Below, piece by piece: positions 51,952 to 60,393 of a stretch of 64,000 nt of DNA (the first letter of the stretch is position 1; each line of letters begins with the position of its first letter). The stretch spans positions 248,001-312,000 of the forward strand of contig NZ_MQSU01000003.1 in assembly GCF_001907245.1 (NCBI RefSeq), given 5' to 3'. The translations under genes were made by a program, and so were the position numbers. Below the pieces are notes generated by a model, which made no database searches, was not told the DNA's origin, and was given only the letters and a program-made list of their open reading frames with translations. Source of the DNA: Boudabousia liubingyangii (lineage in GTDB: Bacteria > Actinomycetota > Actinomycetes > Actinomycetales > Actinomycetaceae).

Positions 51952-53337
51952 TTAATGCTCAGCATCCCGATCCGGGAGCGGCTGATACTTACGGCCATTA
52001 GGCAGCGCATACATGAGGATCACCATGGGGATCAGCAACAGTAGCGAATGACCGGTCGAAAGCGTCTTCTGGACTAGTGGCAAGATCACCGGCAGTAGGA
52101 AGACCGCCGCGCCACCACCCAGGGACGAATAAGCAGCCGCCTGGTTGGCAGAAATACCCGGAAGCGCAACCAGGTCGTCCACCGTAATCGGGTAAAGCAG
52201 AGCAGTTCCCATGCCGGCAATAATCAAGCCCGCAACCAGCTGCGGGGTATTAACGCCCAAACTTACGATCGCGGTGCCCACAATCGTCGCAACCACAGAG
52301 GCAGACAAAATATAGCGCCAACGAATCAAGAAGGAAGCGGATAGACGGCCAATAGCGACGCCCAGCGGGAAGACCGCGCCCAGTGACGCGGCGGTCGCGA
52401 CAGGCACGTTAATCTGTACTAGGCGGGCCACGCCCCAAGTGTAGAGGGCGAACTCAGGAAGCAAACTGAGGAAGACCCGGAAGGAACCAATAAAGATACG
52501 GTTGAACTGTAGCCAGTGGTTAATATTCGGGGCCTCGCTGGCCGGGACGTACTCGCTGACCGTAAGGTCGGGGATGTGCACGTTAGAGGCCGAGGTAGCC
52601 ATGGTCGCACGTGCTAGCTCGTCGTCAGCAACGTTTTCTGGGCCACCGAAGGCCTGAACGGTACCAACCTCACCGAAGGTGTCAGAGAAGTCCTTACGGC
52701 GCTTGCGTCCTCGACGGCCCTTCCAACGTTCTGCGTAGGCAGAGGGCGTATTCACGAAGTCCACGTTCTTAATAGTGGCCAATACGAAGATCGCCGGGAA
52801 GGTCATAATGAGCGCGGCCCAACGACCCTGGAAACCGGGGATCGAATCAATAAAACCGTAAACCAGCGGGGTCACCACGGAAGCTGCCGAGGAAGCCCCA
52901 TTAGCCAGCGCAATATCGCGCGCACGACGCGGACCAGCCAATACCGCCGGCACAATCAAAATCACCAAAGAGGAACCCAAGCCCGTGAAGAGGCCGGAAA
53001 GAATGATCAACCAGCGGAAGGGTGCGAAGGCTAGGCCGGTAGCACCCAAGATCACCATGTAAGAAGCGAGGCGTAGGATCGTGCCGGCCGTGAACTCAAG
53101 CAGCCAACGAGAGATCAAGCTGAAAAGCATCATGCCCAAGCCTAGGAAGGAACCTAGGATAGCGAAGTCGTTGATCTCCACTCCGAAGGTGCGAGCCAAA
53201 AGGGCAATCAGGGAGCCAACGCCACCAACGTTAGCGCCAACGGCTAATTCAGATACGAAGGTCGCTGCGAAGATACGCGGGCGACTTGAAGCGGCTGAAG
53301 GGGCTCCGGTGGAACTTTGGGAAGTGGTTTCACTCAT
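51952..53337 (-). CDS. Major facilitator superfamily transporter
   Basis: 461 residues with twelve membrane helices and a large charged central loop (about residues 205-285, with RWKGRRGRKRRKDF). Motif-like SGLFTGLGSSLVIL is present. The substrate cannot be told. ATG start. It converges with fbaA and is 59 bp from the GDPD gene upstream of it on the same strand. Confidence 0.85.
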   Translation of the reverse strand: MSETTSQSSTGAPSAASSRPRIFAATFVSELAVGANVGGVGSLIALLARTFGVEINDFAILGSFLGLGMMLFSLISRWLLEFTAGTILRLASYMVILGATGLAFAPFRWLIILSGLFTGLGSSLVILIVPAVLAGPRRARDIALANGASSAASVVTPLVYGFIDSIPGFQGRWAALIMTFPAIFVLATIKNVDFVNTPSAYAERWKGRRGRKRRKDFSDTFGEVGTVQAFGGPENVADDELARATMATSASNVHIPDLTVSEYVPASEAPNINHWLQFNRIFIGSFRVFLSLLPEFALYTWGVARLVQINVPVATAASLGAVFPLGVAIGRLSASFLIRWRYILSASVVATIVGTAIVSLGVNTPQLVAGLIIAGMGTALLYPITVDDLVALPGISANQAAAYSSLGGGAAVFLLPVILPLVQKTLSTGHSLLLLIPMVILMYALPNGRKYQPLPDRDAEH

Positions 53338-53396
53338 TAGTGTTGCTCTGGGATCCTAGTCTAGAAATGGGTAAAAGTTAAAAGTTTCGTTCTATT

Positions 53397-54155
53397 TTAA
53401 AGGTTTTCAATGAACCAATCGGCCCGATCAGTGAAGATAGCGGTCACACCCCAGTTGAACAACTGGTTTGCCTGCGCGCTGCCATTAACCGTCCAGGGGC
53501 GAACTTCTAGGCCTTCATTACGGAACTGGGCCACTAGCTCAGCGGTTAGGTGGGCAGCTTCGGGGTGAATCGCCGTGGCTCCTACCATCTCACAGATGGT
53601 CTTCCAGCCGAGTTCTAGGGCGAGGTGCTCAAATAGGGCACCTCGGGGGAACTGTGGTGCTACCTCTTGTGCGGTGGCCAGTAGTAGGGGGTTGAAGGAT
53701 GAGATTACTACTCGGTTCGGATCATCGAAGCGAGTCAGTTCCTTGACGGCGGATTCCACTAGATGACGTGCGGCCTGAGCCCCATTGGGGGTGGGCTTAA
53801 GCTCCAAGTTTAGGTTTAGGCCGTGCTCCAAGCACAGATCCACTACCTCGCTAAGGACTGGCAGGGGAGTGTTCTTGAACTGGGGGCCAAACCAAGCGCC
53901 GGCATCTACCTGGGAAAGGTCCTCCCGGCGAAGATCGGCACATGGGCCTGAAGCGTTTGTGGTGCGATCAAGGGTGGCATCATGGCAGATCAGCAGGGTA
54001 CCGTCGTGGCAGATATCTACGTCTGTTTCGATCCATTTGGCTCCGCCTTCCGCGGCAGCTTGGAAGGAGGGTAGGGTGTTTTCGGGGAAGCGGCTGGGAA
54101 TGCCGCGGTGTGCCCAGAACTGATCAGCGGTCCTAGTGGCGTTAACTTGTACCAT
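53397..54155 (-). CDS. Glycerophosphodiester phosphodiesterase
   Basis: 252 residues. The GDPD core is clear: WAHRGIPSRFPENTLPSFQAAAEGGAKWIETDVDICHDGTLLICHD. It includes the catalytic His pair and metal ligands. It hydrolyses glycerophosphodiesters to glycerol-3-phosphate and an alcohol. There is no signal peptide, so it is cytoplasmic. ATG 54155 with GAGGG upstream. It could be linked with the MFS gene downstream, which would then import its substrate; that is an inference. Confidence 0.92.
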   Translation of the reverse strand: MVQVNATRTADQFWAHRGIPSRFPENTLPSFQAAAEGGAKWIETDVDICHDGTLLICHDATLDRTTNASGPCADLRREDLSQVDAGAWFGPQFKNTPLPVLSEVVDLCLEHGLNLNLELKPTPNGAQAARHLVESAVKELTRFDDPNRVVISSFNPLLLATAQEVAPQFPRGALFEHLALELGWKTICEMVGATAIHPEAAHLTAELVAQFRNEGLEVRPWTVNGSAQANQLFNWGVTAIFTDRADWFIENL

Positions 54156-54207
54156 CAGTACCCTCCTTCGGGTGCGAAATGACCATTATTGTCACAAAGG
54201 CCTAGTC

Positions 54208-54230
54208 AAACTGTGCTGTGCGCACAGTTT
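54208..54230. promoter_or_regulatory. Perfect dyad between the GDPD gene and a small frame
   Basis: AAACTGTGC-TGTGC-GCACAGTTT is a perfect 9-5-9 inverted repeat about 53 bp upstream of the GDPD start. It is a candidate operator for the GDPD-MFS unit. Confidence 0.5.
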
Positions 54231-54265
54231 ACCTGTGTTATCTGGCCTTAACTGAGTACTACTCT

Positions 54266-54379
54266 ATGCCCAAAAAGCCGATTGTGCTCACTGAAGACCA
54301 ATGGGATAAACAAGTGAACAACTATGCGGCGGAACGCGAGCCTAGAAGGCGGGCGAATCCCCAGCTGAAGGGGGCGTAA
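54266..54379 (+). CDS. Possible 37-residue small protein
   Basis: An open frame starting MPKKPIVLTEDQWDKQVNNY and ending in a basic Arg/Pro-rich tail. It looks protein-like in composition but has no clear ribosome site, and its last 38 bases overlap the 3' end of the converging DUF4032 gene. It may be a real small gene or a remnant of a longer one. Confidence 0.3.
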   Translation: MPKKPIVLTEDQWDKQVNNYAAEREPRRRANPQLKGA

Positions 54380-55685
54380 AACCGCCACGAATCATTGACG
54401 GTTCAAAGACTTCGTCATCGTCGTCGTCAGTGAAAGTAGCGTACCCATTAAGGGATTCTTCACCCTCGTAGGGATCAAGGAAGGCGGCCTCATCCGGACG
54501 GTGTTCCAAGACCTCATGGATATAAGACTCAGTGGCCTCTTCGAGGGGCACATCATGGCCGCGTTGCTCGGCCATAAACCAGCGGTGTTCCAAAACCTCG
54601 TGGAAGATCTGGGCGGGTTCGAGCTTACTGCGCAGCTCACGGGGGATGGCTGCGATGACGGGTTCGTAGATTTCTGCCAACCAGGCGTGGGCGACCATTT
54701 CGATCGGTTCGTCTTGGCGACCCTTCCACCAGCGGTAGGTTTCAAGGTCATTGAGCATACGTTGGGCCTGTAGTTCGCCCACATCCAAACCGGTTAGGCG
54801 CATAATCTGACGGTGGTAGTGTCCCGCATCTACAACCTTCGGCTGGATGCGCATGGTGGCACCGGAAATATCGGTTTCCATGGTCAGTTCGCCCACGTCA
54901 AAGCCCAATTCGTTGAGTCGCTTAATGCGTTCGGTGACGCGCCAGCGGTCATCACGGCTGAAGGATTCGGCCGCGGTTAGTTCGGCCCAGAGGGCATCGT
55001 AACGTTCGGCGATCCGGTTACCGATTTCGATGACGTCAATGTCTTCGGCCATGAAGGAGCCGGCCTGGAGGTCCATTAGTTCACCAATGATATTGGTGCG
55101 GGCCAGGTCCACATCGTATTCTCGCTGGCCGGGGGTGAGCTTATGGTGGAGCTCGCCAGTTTCCGCGTCCACTAGGTAGGCGGCGAAGGCACCGGCGTCG
55201 CGTCGGAACAGGGTGTTTGAAAGCGAAACGTCACCCCAGTAGAAACCCAGTAGGTGCAGGCGCACTAGCAGTACGGCTAGGGAGTCAATCAGACGGGTGG
55301 CAGTTTCGGGGCGCATGTACTGGGCGAACAGGGCGCGGTAGGGCAGTGAGAACTGGAGGTGTTCGGTAATGAGCGCACAGTTAAGTTCTTCGCCGTTTTT
55401 GTCGGTGCGACCAGTGACGACCGCGGTGGGTTGTACGCAGGGGGCGTCCAAGCGGTTCAGGTCGCGCAGGATTTGGTATTCGTGGTGGGCGACGCTTTCG
55501 CCGATCTCTTTAATGGCGATAATCCGGCCGGAGAGGTTTACGAAACGGACCACGTGCCTTGAAATACCACGAGGTAGCGCAGCTAGGTATTCGCTGGGCC
55601 AGTCCGCTAGGGGTAGTTCCCATGGCAGGTCCAGTAGGGCCGGGTCGACGTTGGCAGCTCGGATTTGTAATGAAGCGCTTGGCAT
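54342..55685 (-). CDS. DUF4032 family protein (kinase-like fold)
   Basis: 447 residues. The N-terminal half looks like a lipopolysaccharide-kinase/protein-kinase-like fold: GRIIAIKEIGESVAHHEYQILRDL, GFYWGDVSLSNTLFRRDAGAFAAYLVDAETGEL. The C-terminal domain has HRWFMAEQRGHDVPLEEATESYIHEVL, a DUF4032 hallmark. Function unknown. ATG 55685. Confidence 0.85.
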   Translation of the reverse strand: MPSASLQIRAANVDPALLDLPWELPLADWPSEYLAALPRGISRHVVRFVNLSGRIIAIKEIGESVAHHEYQILRDLNRLDAPCVQPTAVVTGRTDKNGEELNCALITEHLQFSLPYRALFAQYMRPETATRLIDSLAVLLVRLHLLGFYWGDVSLSNTLFRRDAGAFAAYLVDAETGELHHKLTPGQREYDVDLARTNIIGELMDLQAGSFMAEDIDVIEIGNRIAERYDALWAELTAAESFSRDDRWRVTERIKRLNELGFDVGELTMETDISGATMRIQPKVVDAGHYHRQIMRLTGLDVGELQAQRMLNDLETYRWWKGRQDEPIEMVAHAWLAEIYEPVIAAIPRELRSKLEPAQIFHEVLEHRWFMAEQRGHDVPLEEATESYIHEVLEHRPDEAAFLDPYEGEESLNGYATFTDDDDDEVFEPSMIRGGFTPPSAGDSPAF

Positions 55686-55702
55686 AGTTCTATTCTAACG
55701 GG

Positions 55703-55736
55703 CTGTGCCCCGACTGGATAGCCAGCCGGGGCACAG
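55703..55736 (-). terminator. Terminator after the sugar ATPase gene
   Basis: CTGTGCCCCG pairs with CGGGGCACAG, with CTGG/CCAG in the loop. It lies between the ATPase stop and the DUF4032 start. Confidence 0.75.
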
Positions 55737-55764
55737 TTAAGAAGCTAAATCTATGTGATTAAGC

Positions 55765-56856
55765 TCAGGCGGGAAGACGTTCACCGGTTGCTGCAGAGAA
55801 CAGGTGAGCCTGGCCTTCCTTGATTCGTACGTTGAGGACGGAACCCGGTTCCGGAGCGGTACGCGGGGGAACGCGAACGATCAGGTCGGTGGTGCCGCCG
55901 TGTAGCTTGCCGTAAACGTAGGAGTCAGAGCCTAGTTCTTCGACGAAGTCCACGCTGACGGGGATGGCGCCGGCGGTGTCGCTAGAGACAACCTCTAGGG
56001 ATTCGGGGCGGAAGCCAATGGTGATTTCACCGTTGTCAGCTTCGGTGACGGCCTTTAGGGTGGCTTCAGAGAGCGGAATCTTGGCGCCACCTAGGACGGC
56101 GACGTTTCCTTCAACGCTGAAGCGGCCCATGTTCATGGCGGGGGAGCCAATGAAGCCGGCAACGAATTCGTTAGCGGGCTTGTCGTACATTTCTTCCGGA
56201 GTGCCAACCTGCTGTAGGAGGCCATCCTTTAGTACGGCGATGCGGTCACCCATGGTCAGAGCTTCGGTCTGGTCGTGGGTAACGTAGACGGTGGTGACGC
56301 CCAGGGAGCGCTGTAGGGCAGCGATCTGGGTACGGGTCTGCACACGGAGTTTCGCATCCAAGTTGGATAGCGGTTCGTCCATGAGGAACACCTGGGGCTT
56401 ACGGACGATTGCGCGACCCATGGCGACACGCTGACGCTGACCACCAGATAGTGCCTTAGGCTTACGGTCTAGGTACTGGGTTAGGTCTAGGCGTTCGGCG
56501 GCTTCTTCCACGCGACGCTTGATTTCATCCTTCGGGACACCGGCGATCTTCAGTGCGAAACCCATGTTGTCACGAACTGACATGTGGGGGTATAGCGCGT
56601 AGTTCTGGAACACCATTGCGATGTCGCGGTTCTTGGGCTGAACGTCAGTGACGTCCTTGTCGCCAATGTAGATACGGCCAGAGTTTACGTCTTCTAGGCC
56701 GGCTAGCATACGTAGCGAGGTGGACTTACCACAGCCAGAAGGACCAACGAGGACTAGGAATTCGCCGTCCTCAATCTTTAGTTCTAGCTGGTCCACAGCG
56801 GGCTTGTCTGCACCGGGGTAGACGCGGGTGGCCTTATCAAAGGTTACTGTTGCCAT
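55765..56856 (-). CDS. ugpC: Sugar ABC transporter ATPase (UgpC/MsiK/MalK type)
   Basis: 363 residues. Walker A GPSGCGKST (38-46), ALSGGQRQRVAMGRA, Walker B VFLMDEPLSNLD and the C-terminal TOBE domain (TIGFRPESLEV, VRVPPRTAPEPGSVLNVRI). This type serves several sugar importers at once in actinobacteria. It stands alone, so it probably drives the permeases at 40-42 kb and others elsewhere. ATG 56856 with AAGGGAA upstream. Confidence 0.93.
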   Translation of the reverse strand: MATVTFDKATRVYPGADKPAVDQLELKIEDGEFLVLVGPSGCGKSTSLRMLAGLEDVNSGRIYIGDKDVTDVQPKNRDIAMVFQNYALYPHMSVRDNMGFALKIAGVPKDEIKRRVEEAAERLDLTQYLDRKPKALSGGQRQRVAMGRAIVRKPQVFLMDEPLSNLDAKLRVQTRTQIAALQRSLGVTTVYVTHDQTEALTMGDRIAVLKDGLLQQVGTPEEMYDKPANEFVAGFIGSPAMNMGRFSVEGNVAVLGGAKIPLSEATLKAVTEADNGEITIGFRPESLEVVSSDTAGAIPVSVDFVEELGSDSYVYGKLHGGTTDLIVRVPPRTAPEPGSVLNVRIKEGQAHLFSAATGERLPA

Positions 56857-56875
56857 TGTTTAATTTTTCCCTTCA

Positions 56876-56962
56876 CCGGCAGGTACGTGCCGGACGATCC
56901 GTAGTGGAAGGTGTCAGTTCGTGTCCGCTCTGACACAACAGTTAAACCTACTTTGGTTTAAC
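56876..56962 (-). promoter_or_regulatory. Three inverted repeats upstream of the sugar ATPase gene
   Basis: CCGGC-N8-GCCGG (56876-56893), GTGTCAG-N12-CTGACAC (56911-56936) and GTTAAACC-N6-GGTTTAAC (56941-56962) are perfect dyads in 87 bp. The last is operator-like and the first two could form RNA hairpins in the leader. Confidence 0.5.
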
Positions 56963-57038
56963 CGCCAACATTGAGTATCTCACATTTATTGCGGCTTGCC
57001 TAGTCATCTTTGGCATTTTTTTGCATTAGTCTGGAGAG

Positions 57039-58877
57039 GTGGCTGAAGTAGCGTTTGTAGGCGGGTACCGTCTGGTAGAAGAACTGGGCCGCGGAGGTTC
57101 CTCCGTGGTGTACCTGGCGCGCGATGAAGCGGGCAATGAGTTTGCCTTGAAGCTACTGCATCCTTCCGTGGCTTTGGACGAGGGCGCTCGCGCCCGTTTA
57201 CGCCGGGAAGCGCACCTGTTGAATTCGGTTCGGGATCCGGGGGTGGCTCGGGTTTATGACCTTGAGGTGGATGCGGATCAGCCTTTTATCGTTACGGACT
57301 TGATTGCCGGCCCGACCCTTGAGGTGGCGGTGGAGCAGCGTGGCCAGATGTCCGCGCGGGGCGTCCTGGCTTTGGGGCGTCGTTTGGCTAAGACTTTGCA
57401 GGCGGTCCACCGGGCGGGTGTGGTGCACCGGGATTTAAAACCGGCGAACGTGGTGCTTTCTCCGAATGGTCCGGTTCTGTTGGATTTTGGGGTGGCTCAG
57501 GCCGAGGATGCCGCCCGCATGACGGCTACTGGTTTGGTTTCGGGGACGGCTGGTTTTGTGCCTCCGGAAGTTTTACGGGGACAGGATCCTTCGGCTACTT
57601 CTGACTGGTGGGCTTGGCTGGCGACGCTGCTTTACGCGCGGACAGGACGCTTACCTTATGGCCGGGGCGCGGCGGGGCAGGTTTTGTCGCGCGTGATGGA
57701 TGGTCAGGTTGATACGGATGGTTTGCCGGCTGCCGAGGCTGAGTTCTTCCGTTTCCACCTGGGCGCGCCGATTGCGGATTTCCCGGATGCTTTTGAACTT
57801 TTAGCTGATTATGAGCGCGTGGGTTCTGGTTTGCCCGCCACGACGGTTTTGCCGGTTGCTTCCCCGACGGCGGTTTTGCCTGCTGGCGTTGAGGGTGAGA
57901 CGGAGTATCTTCCTGCCGCTGATGATGAGGATGATTTTGATGCGCAGGGGGAGCTTGATGATGATTTCGACTATGACCCCGATGAGGATCTGACCGATGA
58001 GTTTGAGGGCCCGGATGCCTATGGTGCCTACGATGAGCAGCATAATCTGGGTGCTACGGCTCGTTTACCGCAGGCCGCGAACTTCCCGGATGCTTCGACC
58101 AGTAATGGGCTAAGTAGTAGTGGCCTGAACCCGAACGCTTCAGCCACTGATGGGTATAGCGTTAACGGGCAGCTTCAGTCCCCGGCGTTGAATGGTGAAC
58201 CTAGCTATGAGTTGACCGGGGACCCAGAGTCTGAGCTACTGCAAGCGGAACAGCCCTTGAGTATGCCCCAACCACCAGCTCCAGTGGGGGTGGGATTGAT
58301 TGTTACTTTTGGGGCTTTTTGCTGGGGTGCGCTGTTACCGATTTACCCGCCGCTGGTGGTCCTAGTTTTTGCGATTCATGCCTTGATCTTAGGTATTTGG
58401 GGTGCTGGCGCACGGGCCCGTTATCGGGCACGCCTAGTAGGGGACCGGATGTCTTTCTTCGGGGCGGCCTGGAGGGGCCTGTTCTCTTTGCCGAAGGTCT
58501 TTGTGATGGCACTTTTGGGGCTGCTTGGCTCCGCGGGGGCCTTCACCGGTCTCTGGTGGGTTTTACGAGGACGCCTTCCGGACTTGCCGTGGCCTGACCT
58601 AGTACAGGTTTGGGATTTGAGTGGTCGTTTTGGTCCGTTTAGCCCGCAGATTGAGTTCCTGATGGTGCTACTTGCCGGGGTTTCACTGTGGGTGTTCTGG
58701 ATGTTCCCGGGCACGGCCGTGGTGGCGCGTGGTTTGGGGGAACTGGTGGGCCGGGTGGCGGTCACTAGTGGTGGTCAGTGGCTGCTTCGGATTGTGATCT
58801 TCCTGTTGGCTCTGTTCGCTGTTGGCTCTTGGTGGTGGGCTGCGCAGTGGTGGCCCTTGACTGCCGGGGTATTCTAG
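57039..58877 (+). CDS. Serine/threonine protein kinase with C-terminal membrane helices
   Basis: 612 residues. Kinase domain 1-270: Gly loop ELGRGGSSVVYLAR, Lys38, VVHRDLKPANV with Asp132, DFG Asp149, GTAGFVPPEV. A long acidic linker (about 285-410; EDDFDAQGELDDDFDYDPDEDL) leads to four membrane helices in the last 200 residues. There are no PASTA domains. GTG 57039 follows TAGTCT (57027-57032) by 6 bases and lacks a properly spaced ribosome site, so it is probably leaderless. Ligand and targets are unknown. Confidence 0.9.
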   Translation: MAEVAFVGGYRLVEELGRGGSSVVYLARDEAGNEFALKLLHPSVALDEGARARLRREAHLLNSVRDPGVARVYDLEVDADQPFIVTDLIAGPTLEVAVEQRGQMSARGVLALGRRLAKTLQAVHRAGVVHRDLKPANVVLSPNGPVLLDFGVAQAEDAARMTATGLVSGTAGFVPPEVLRGQDPSATSDWWAWLATLLYARTGRLPYGRGAAGQVLSRVMDGQVDTDGLPAAEAEFFRFHLGAPIADFPDAFELLADYERVGSGLPATTVLPVASPTAVLPAGVEGETEYLPAADDEDDFDAQGELDDDFDYDPDEDLTDEFEGPDAYGAYDEQHNLGATARLPQAANFPDASTSNGLSSSGLNPNASATDGYSVNGQLQSPALNGEPSYELTGDPESELLQAEQPLSMPQPPAPVGVGLIVTFGAFCWGALLPIYPPLVVLVFAIHALILGIWGAGARARYRARLVGDRMSFFGAAWRGLFSLPKVFVMALLGLLGSAGAFTGLWWVLRGRLPDLPWPDLVQVWDLSGRFGPFSPQIEFLMVLLAGVSLWVFWMFPGTAVVARGLGELVGRVAVTSGGQWLLRIVIFLLALFAVGSWWWAAQWWPLTAGVF

Positions 58878-58911
58878 ATCTGATTGTGTAACTTTCCCAG
58901 GAGGAATTTTT

Positions 58912-59739
58912 ATGGCTAAGCAGGGTGTTCAACCCACTGGCGGCAAGCAGTCTATTCAGGCTCGGGCCGCTGCCATGCGTGCAGAAGCAGAACGTAAAGA
59001 ACGTCGTTCTAAGCTCATTATTTGGAGTGTCTTAGGCGTTGTAGTCGCCATTGCTGCGGCATTGATCGTATTTGCCGTATTGCATAAGAATTCTTCTGAG
59101 GCTGGTGCTGATTCAAGTCCGGCACTTTCAGCCGGTAATCCGATTGTGATCGGTAAAGAGGTCGGTAAGCCTAATGAAGGTAAGCCGGTCGTAGCTGAAT
59201 ACCTCTCTTACAGCTGCCCTCACTGCATCCATGTGGGTAAGAGCGTGCAGAAGCCGCTAATCGAAAAGGCCCAGGCGGGCGAAATTACTTTCGAACTGCA
59301 CCCGGTCGCAACCGCGGTTTACCCGTACACTTACGTAGCTTCTGCGGCGGCGGTAATCGTGGCCAATGAAGAACCTGCGAAGTTCATTAAACTAAACGAA
59401 GCCCTTGATGCTTTCTTCGAATCCCAGATGAACGCGAATGATGGTTCGATCGTTCAGGATCCGACTAAGTCCGTGGAACAGGTTAAGAGCATCGCTAAGC
59501 AGGTTGGGGTTTCTGATGCGGTCGTAAACAAGTTTTCAATCGAGGGTGGCGAGGCTTACCTAGCTAAGTCTTCTCAGGCTTGGACGGACGGCAACTATGA
59601 GGGCCTTGATAGGAAGAAGGGCATGGGTACCCCCATGTTCGTCGTGAACGGTAAGTACATTCCGATTACTGCTCTTCCTGAGAACGGTCCGGCTGACGTG
59701 GACTTGATTATGAAGGCCGTTCAGGAAGCTGCTAAGTGA
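58912..59739 (+). CDS. DsbA-like thiol-disulfide oxidoreductase
   Basis: 275 residues. One membrane helix (about 38-60) anchors it, then a thioredoxin fold of DsbA type with Cys102-Pro-His-Cys105 in YLSYSCPHCIHV, and the cis-Pro region KKGMGTPMFVVNGKYI. It forms or shuffles disulfides in secreted proteins. ATG after AGGAGG. It follows the kinase gene closely (34 bp). Confidence 0.92.
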   Translation: MAKQGVQPTGGKQSIQARAAAMRAEAERKERRSKLIIWSVLGVVVAIAAALIVFAVLHKNSSEAGADSSPALSAGNPIVIGKEVGKPNEGKPVVAEYLSYSCPHCIHVGKSVQKPLIEKAQAGEITFELHPVATAVYPYTYVASAAAVIVANEEPAKFIKLNEALDAFFESQMNANDGSIVQDPTKSVEQVKSIAKQVGVSDAVVNKFSIEGGEAYLAKSSQAWTDGNYEGLDRKKGMGTPMFVVNGKYIPITALPENGPADVDLIMKAVQEAAK

Positions 59740-59824
59740 GAAGCTACTAGGGTTTAGACCTGGTTTTAGCTTTTAAACTTTAGTCTTGAGAAGTGCCCTT
59801 TAGGGCCGTTTCAATACACGCAGG

Positions 59825-59873
59825 GGCCACCCGGGTGACTTTGGTCTTAGAAGTTGCCTTTGGGTGGCCTTTT
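59825..59873 (+). terminator. Terminator after the DsbA-like gene
   Basis: GGCCACCC pairs with GGGTGGCC, followed by TTTTGTG. Just upstream is GCCCT-TT-AGGGC (59795-59806), followed by CGTTTC, and the surrounding 30 bases are partly repeated (TTAGTCTTGAGAAGT and TTGGTCTTAGAAGTT). Confidence 0.75.
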
Positions 59874-59893
59874 GTGTCATTCTTTAACAGTTC

Positions 59894-59969
59894 GCCTCCT
59901 TAGCTCAGCTGGTAGAGCAGCTGTCTTGTAAACAGCAGGTCATCGGTTCGAACCCGGTAGGGGGCTCCA
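59894..59969 (+). tRNA. tRNA-Thr (anticodon TGT)
   Basis: 76 bases with encoded CCA. Acceptor GCCTCCT pairs with AGGGGGC; D arm TAGCTCAGCTGGTAGAGCA; anticodon stem GCTGT/ACAGC with loop CTTGTAA and anticodon TGT at 59927-59929; T arm GGTTCGAACCC. It reads ACA and related Thr codons. The accessory region starts just downstream, and tRNA 3' ends are common integration sites. Confidence 0.97.
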
Positions 59970-60164
59970 TTATCCAGTCCAAACGGATACACGCCGTTTT
60001 TGGGCTGGCGTTGGCCGGGTGGCCTGTTTTCCCTTGATATTGCGGGAAAGCGGGTGCCCGGCTTTTTCGTGTCTGCTGGCTGGTGAGGGCTGCGGTGGCG
60101 GATGGCGGGGCGAGGGTGCTCTGGCGAGGCGAAGTTCATCCAGTTTTGGGTTGCCATGGGGGTA

Positions 60165-60244
60165 AGCGTTTAGCGGTATGCCTAAACGTTTTACAGTACT
60201 GCTAATCGTTTAGCAGTATGGCTTCGCGTTTTGCAGTATCAGGT
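60165..60244 (+). repeat. Four tandem 20-bp repeats
   Basis: Units start at 60165, 60185, 60205 and 60225, each exactly 20 bp. Shared core CGTTT(A/T)GCAGTATG. The 424-bp gap between the tRNA and the ABC transporter gene holds these, a GC-rich stretch without a gene (59970-60150), and an AT-rich promoter region. The 20-bp phasing is close to two helical turns, as in arrays bound by a regulator or replication protein. Confidence 0.85.
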
Positions 60245-60358
60245 ACGGGGTGCGTATTGTTCCAGACGTGGGTCGCTGAGGAAAATAGTTCACGATATTG
60301 GTTTGAGTAACAATATTTTCGTACGCGTAAGACTAGGCTCATCACATGTTTATTTGAG

Positions 60359-60387
60359 TTGACACCCTATGCTTGGGTGTCTATTCT
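60359..60387 (+). promoter_or_regulatory. Promoter of the RiPP locus with an embedded operator
   Basis: TTGACA (60359-60364), 17-bp spacer, TATTCT (60382-60387). The dyad ACACCC-N7-GGGTGT (60362-60380) fills the spacer, so a repressor bound there would cover both hexamers. Only 6 bases separate TATTCT from the ATG at 60394, so the message is probably leaderless. Confidence 0.75.
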
Positions 60388-60393
60388 TACAGT

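Noticed and set aside
59970-60157. Small minus-strand protein ending in the tRNA region
   Set aside because: The frame reads antisense through tRNA-Thr, so its C-terminal part is an artefact of the tRNA sequence.
60165-60244. CRISPR array
   Set aside because: Units are contiguous 20-bp repeats without spacers, and no cas gene is present.
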